Assembly: GCA_963843535.1 (NCBI GenBank)
Contig: CAWJKU010000004.1
Location: 1,240,001 to 1,304,000 of the forward strand
Length of the DNA: 64,000 nt
Direction of reading: 5' to 3'
Source: CAVUNY01 sp963843535
GTDB taxonomy: Bacteria > Chloroflexota > Anaerolineae > Anaerolineales > Anaerolineaceae
Positions within the stretch are counted from its first letter, which is position 1; every line of letters begins with the position of its first letter. The position numbers and the translations under genes were made by a program. Below are positions 62,061-64,000 of this stretch, in pieces. Below the pieces are notes generated by a model that was not told the DNA's origin, made no database searches, and worked only from the letters and a program-made list of their open reading frames with translations.

Positions 62061-62882
62061 ATGATGAAAGAATATCTGGCAAGCCCGAAGAAGAAGATCG
62101 ATCTTTCAAAAGATTTCGATCCGGATGATTATGGCGATTGGAAGGGGAAGAAAGATGAGGGAGTAAAGCGCTTCGAGAAACTGCGCCGCGAGCTGGACCA
62201 GCTGCAGGAAGTGCTTTATGCTGAACACAAGCAGAAAATCCTGATTGTGCTCCAGGCGATGGATACCGCCGGGAAAGACGGCACAATCCGCAGTGTTTTT
62301 GAAGGCGTCAACCCTCAAGGGGTAAAGGTTGCCAGTTTCAAGGTGCCGACCTCGGTCGAAGCCGATCATGACTTTTTATGGAGAATTCACCCGCATGCCC
62401 CGGGCAAGGGTGATATTGCGGTTTTCAATCGTTCGCATTATGAACAAGTGCTGGTCGTTCGCGTGCATAATTTGGAACCGGAAAGCGCCTGGCGCTTGCA
62501 TTACCGGCAGATCGTCGATTTTGAGCGAATGTTAGCCGAAACTGGCACCACCATTTTAAAATTTTTCCTGCACATCAGCCTGGATGAACAAAAACAACGC
62601 CTTCTGGAAAGAATTGATACCCCAGAAAAGCAGTGGAAATTTAGCCCTGGCGACCTTCCCGAACGTAAATTGTGGCCTGAGTATATGAAAGCGTTTGAAG
62701 ATGCGATCAATGAAACCAGCACTCCCTGGGCGCCCTGGTACGTGGTTCCAGCCAACCATAACTGGTACCGCAACCTTGTTGTGGCGAGCGTGATCGTTGA
62801 CGCACTAAAGAAGCTGGATATGAAATATCCACAGCCGGTAGAGAATATCGCCCAATACCGCAAAGAACTCGGCGCTGCTTGA
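62061..62882 (+). CDS. ppk2: polyphosphate kinase 2 family protein
   Basis: 273 residues (or one less from the second ATG, better spaced from GAGGAGGA). LQAMDTAGKDGTIRSVFEGVNPQG is the P loop, FNRSHYEQVLVVRVH the lid-type Arg region, and FLHISLDEQKQRLLERID typical of PPK2. PPK2 enzymes phosphorylate nucleoside mono- or diphosphates from polyphosphate (or the reverse). With one domain and this length it resembles class III or I; the substrate cannot be fixed. Its stop touches the next gene. Confidence 0.92.
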   Translation: MMKEYLASPKKKIDLSKDFDPDDYGDWKGKKDEGVKRFEKLRRELDQLQEVLYAEHKQKILIVLQAMDTAGKDGTIRSVFEGVNPQGVKVASFKVPTSVEADHDFLWRIHPHAPGKGDIAVFNRSHYEQVLVVRVHNLEPESAWRLHYRQIVDFERMLAETGTTILKFFLHISLDEQKQRLLERIDTPEKQWKFSPGDLPERKLWPEYMKAFEDAINETSTPWAPWYVVPANHNWYRNLVVASVIVDALKKLDMKYPQPVENIAQYRKELGAA

Positions 62883-63242
62883 ATGAGCCCGCGCAAGGAT
62901 AATCCGACGGTCTATTCCAGCCAAAGCGGGAGGATTTGCCCGGACTGCGGGCGGCCGCTTGGCCAATGTGTTTGCCATAAAAAAACTTCTCCGATTCTCA
63001 AAGGTGACGGAATCGTCAGGGTTCAGCGGGAATCAAAAGGCAGGGGCGGCAAGACGGTATCGATCATCACCGGATTAACGATGAACGATGAAATGTTAAG
63101 AAATATGGCCAGCGATCTTAAACGGTTATGCGGTGCGGGGGGTGCAGTAAAGGATGGGGTCATCGAAATTCAAGGCGATCACCGAGATCTTTTGGTGGAT
63201 GCCCTGAAAAAACAGGGCTACAAGGTCAAAAAAGTAGGGTAG
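62883..63242 (+). CDS. yciH: SUI1/YciH-type translation factor
   Basis: 119 residues. An N-terminal Cys cluster (CPDCGRPLGQCVCH) is followed by the SUI1 domain: VQRESKGRGGKTVSIITGL and KRLCGAGGAVKDGVIEIQGDHRDLL. This bacterial eIF1 homologue affects start-site selection. The ATG follows the ppk2 stop directly, so the two are co-transcribed. Confidence 0.92.
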   Translation: MSPRKDNPTVYSSQSGRICPDCGRPLGQCVCHKKTSPILKGDGIVRVQRESKGRGGKTVSIITGLTMNDEMLRNMASDLKRLCGAGGAVKDGVIEIQGDHRDLLVDALKKQGYKVKKVG

Positions 63243-63257
63243 TTTCAGTTTACGCAG

Positions 63258-63291
63258 CAGGCTGGCCGGGGTCCCCCCCGGCCAGCCTGCT
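63258..63291. terminator. strong bidirectional terminator
   Basis: GCAGGCTGGCCGGGG and CCCCGGCCAGCCTGC form a 15-bp stem, followed on the plus strand by TTTTATTTT. It lies between the convergent SUI1 and argH genes. Confidence 0.85.
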
Positions 63292-63297
63292 TTTATT

Positions 63298-64000
63298 TTA
63301 CAGCGCTGCGCGGGCAATTTTCAACTGGTCCTGAACGGCTTGAGGGGATGTGCCGCCGGCAACCGAACGCCGCGAAACCGATGCGTCAAAATCGAAAACA
63401 TCAGCCACATCGGCTTGAAAGATGGAATGAATGGCTTGAAATTCGGAAAGCGGCAGCTCACTGAGCGGCATGGAAAGCTCGTTCGCGCGGCGGACACATT
63501 GCCCGGCGATAGAATGCGCCTGGCGGAAGGGAATGCCGCGCGCCACCAGGTAATCAGCCAGATCCGTCGCCAGCATCGCCGGATCAAGCGCGGCCCGCAT
63601 GCGCTGCGGGTGCACCCGCAGCGTGTCCAGCAGCCCTGAGATTACCGGTAGCATCAGGCATAATGTGTCAGCAGTCTCAAACAGCGCCTGTTTATCCTCT
63701 TGAAGATCCTTGTCGTAAGCGGACGGCAGGCCTTTCAGCGTGGCTAAAAAACCTGCCAGGCGCCCGATGATCGTCCCTGCCTTGCCGCGGGTTAATTCCA
63801 GCGGATCAGGGTTCTTTTTTTGCGGCATCAAGCTGGAGCCGGTCGAATATGCATCGGAAAGCTCGATGAAACCAAATTCGGCCGTTGAAAAGATGATCAG
63901 CATCTCCGCCAGGTGAGACAGATGTACACCGATCAGGGAGGCATCGAAGAGGAATTCGGCGATAAAATCTCTGTTGGATACAGCATCCAGGCTGTTGGGG
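63298..64000 (-). CDS. argH: argininosuccinate lyase, 3' part (runs off the window)
   Basis: The frame is open from the window's end to the stop at 63298, 233 codons. SAYSTGSSLMPQKKNPD-type signature (here DAYSTGSSLMPQKKNPD) is the fumarase/ASL superfamily loop with the catalytic Ser; LLGLPSAYDKDLQEDK is replaced by LKGLPSAYDKDLQEDK. ArgH splits argininosuccinate to arginine and fumarate. The N-terminal half lies outside the window. Confidence 0.93.
   Translation of the reverse strand, partial: PNSLDAVSNRDFIAEFLFDASLIGVHLSHLAEMLIIFSTAEFGFIELSDAYSTGSSLMPQKKNPDPLELTRGKAGTIIGRLAGFLATLKGLPSAYDKDLQEDKQALFETADTLCLMLPVISGLLDTLRVHPQRMRAALDPAMLATDLADYLVARGIPFRQAHSIAGQCVRRANELSMPLSELPLSEFQAIHSIFQADVADVFDFDASVSRRSVAGGTSPQAVQDQLKIARAAL

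Overview
The window looks like a chromosomal piece of a Chloroflexota bacterium, most likely class Anaerolineae. The evidence is a mevalonate-pathway decarboxylase, lipoproteins with the VEVTRLV-type N-terminus common in that group, tandem ArsA/Get3-like ATPases, a CoxD/CoxE-type MoxR plus VWA pair, and a mixed GC content with many small surface proteins. This is inference from gene content; no rRNA or complete tRNA is present to confirm it.

The left half (about 1-31.9 kb) is accessory DNA. Positions 1-4 kb are a graveyard of mobile DNA: an ISL3 transposase stub, a frameshifted tyrosine recombinase beside the 3' half of a Met-type tRNA (an integration scar), and an ISL3-family element (2203-3956) with 11-bp inverted ends and a perfect 8-bp target duplication inside an XRE-type gene. 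Positions 4.6-12.5 kb hold the most interesting locus: a 73-codon gene, a polyprenyl-synthase-fold gene, a 10-TM histidine kinase and a LuxR-type response regulator, tightly packed in one direction. This matches the logic of the Bacillus ComQXPA quorum-sensing system (modified peptide, isoprenyl transferase, kinase, regulator). Opposite to it lie small exported proteins; two of their upstream regions share a duplicated set of three 14-bp dyads, so they are candidate targets of the regulator.

Positions 12.8-31.9 kb continue with a SWIM-domain protein, another tyrosine recombinase, an AbiE toxin-antitoxin pair whose antitoxin has a nonsense codon, a type III restriction-modification system whose mod and res genes are split by a lipoprotein/amidase pair next to a second mod stub, and an integrative element. 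The element has an iteron array, a small DNA-binding-size protein, a primase/helicase-like protein, a possible structured leader RNA, a membrane HTH protein and a large serine recombinase. The recombinase reading frame runs into the first codons of the mevalonate decarboxylase gene, so that gene's 5' end is probably the integration site and the island's right border.

From 31.8 kb on the window is mostly intact core genome: mevalonate decarboxylase, site-2 protease, HEAT-repeat protein, a secreted gluzincin-like protein, acylphosphatase, uvrB, mfd, pth, MoxR/VWA, YtxH, NAD(P)HX repair, an alcohol dehydrogenase, nitroreductase, cstA, a thioredoxin-like/small-membrane-protein/ArsA-pair cluster, threonine synthase, a zinc-ribbon protein, an ABC-F ATPase, PPK2, an SUI1 factor and the 3' part of argH. 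Several long perfect hairpins and one common GTCATTGCGAG palindrome sit in the spacers of this part.

All clear frameshifts lie in the first 7 kb and nearly all are one-base changes in homopolymer runs. They may be real decay of island DNA or poor sequence quality near the contig end; the sequence alone cannot decide.
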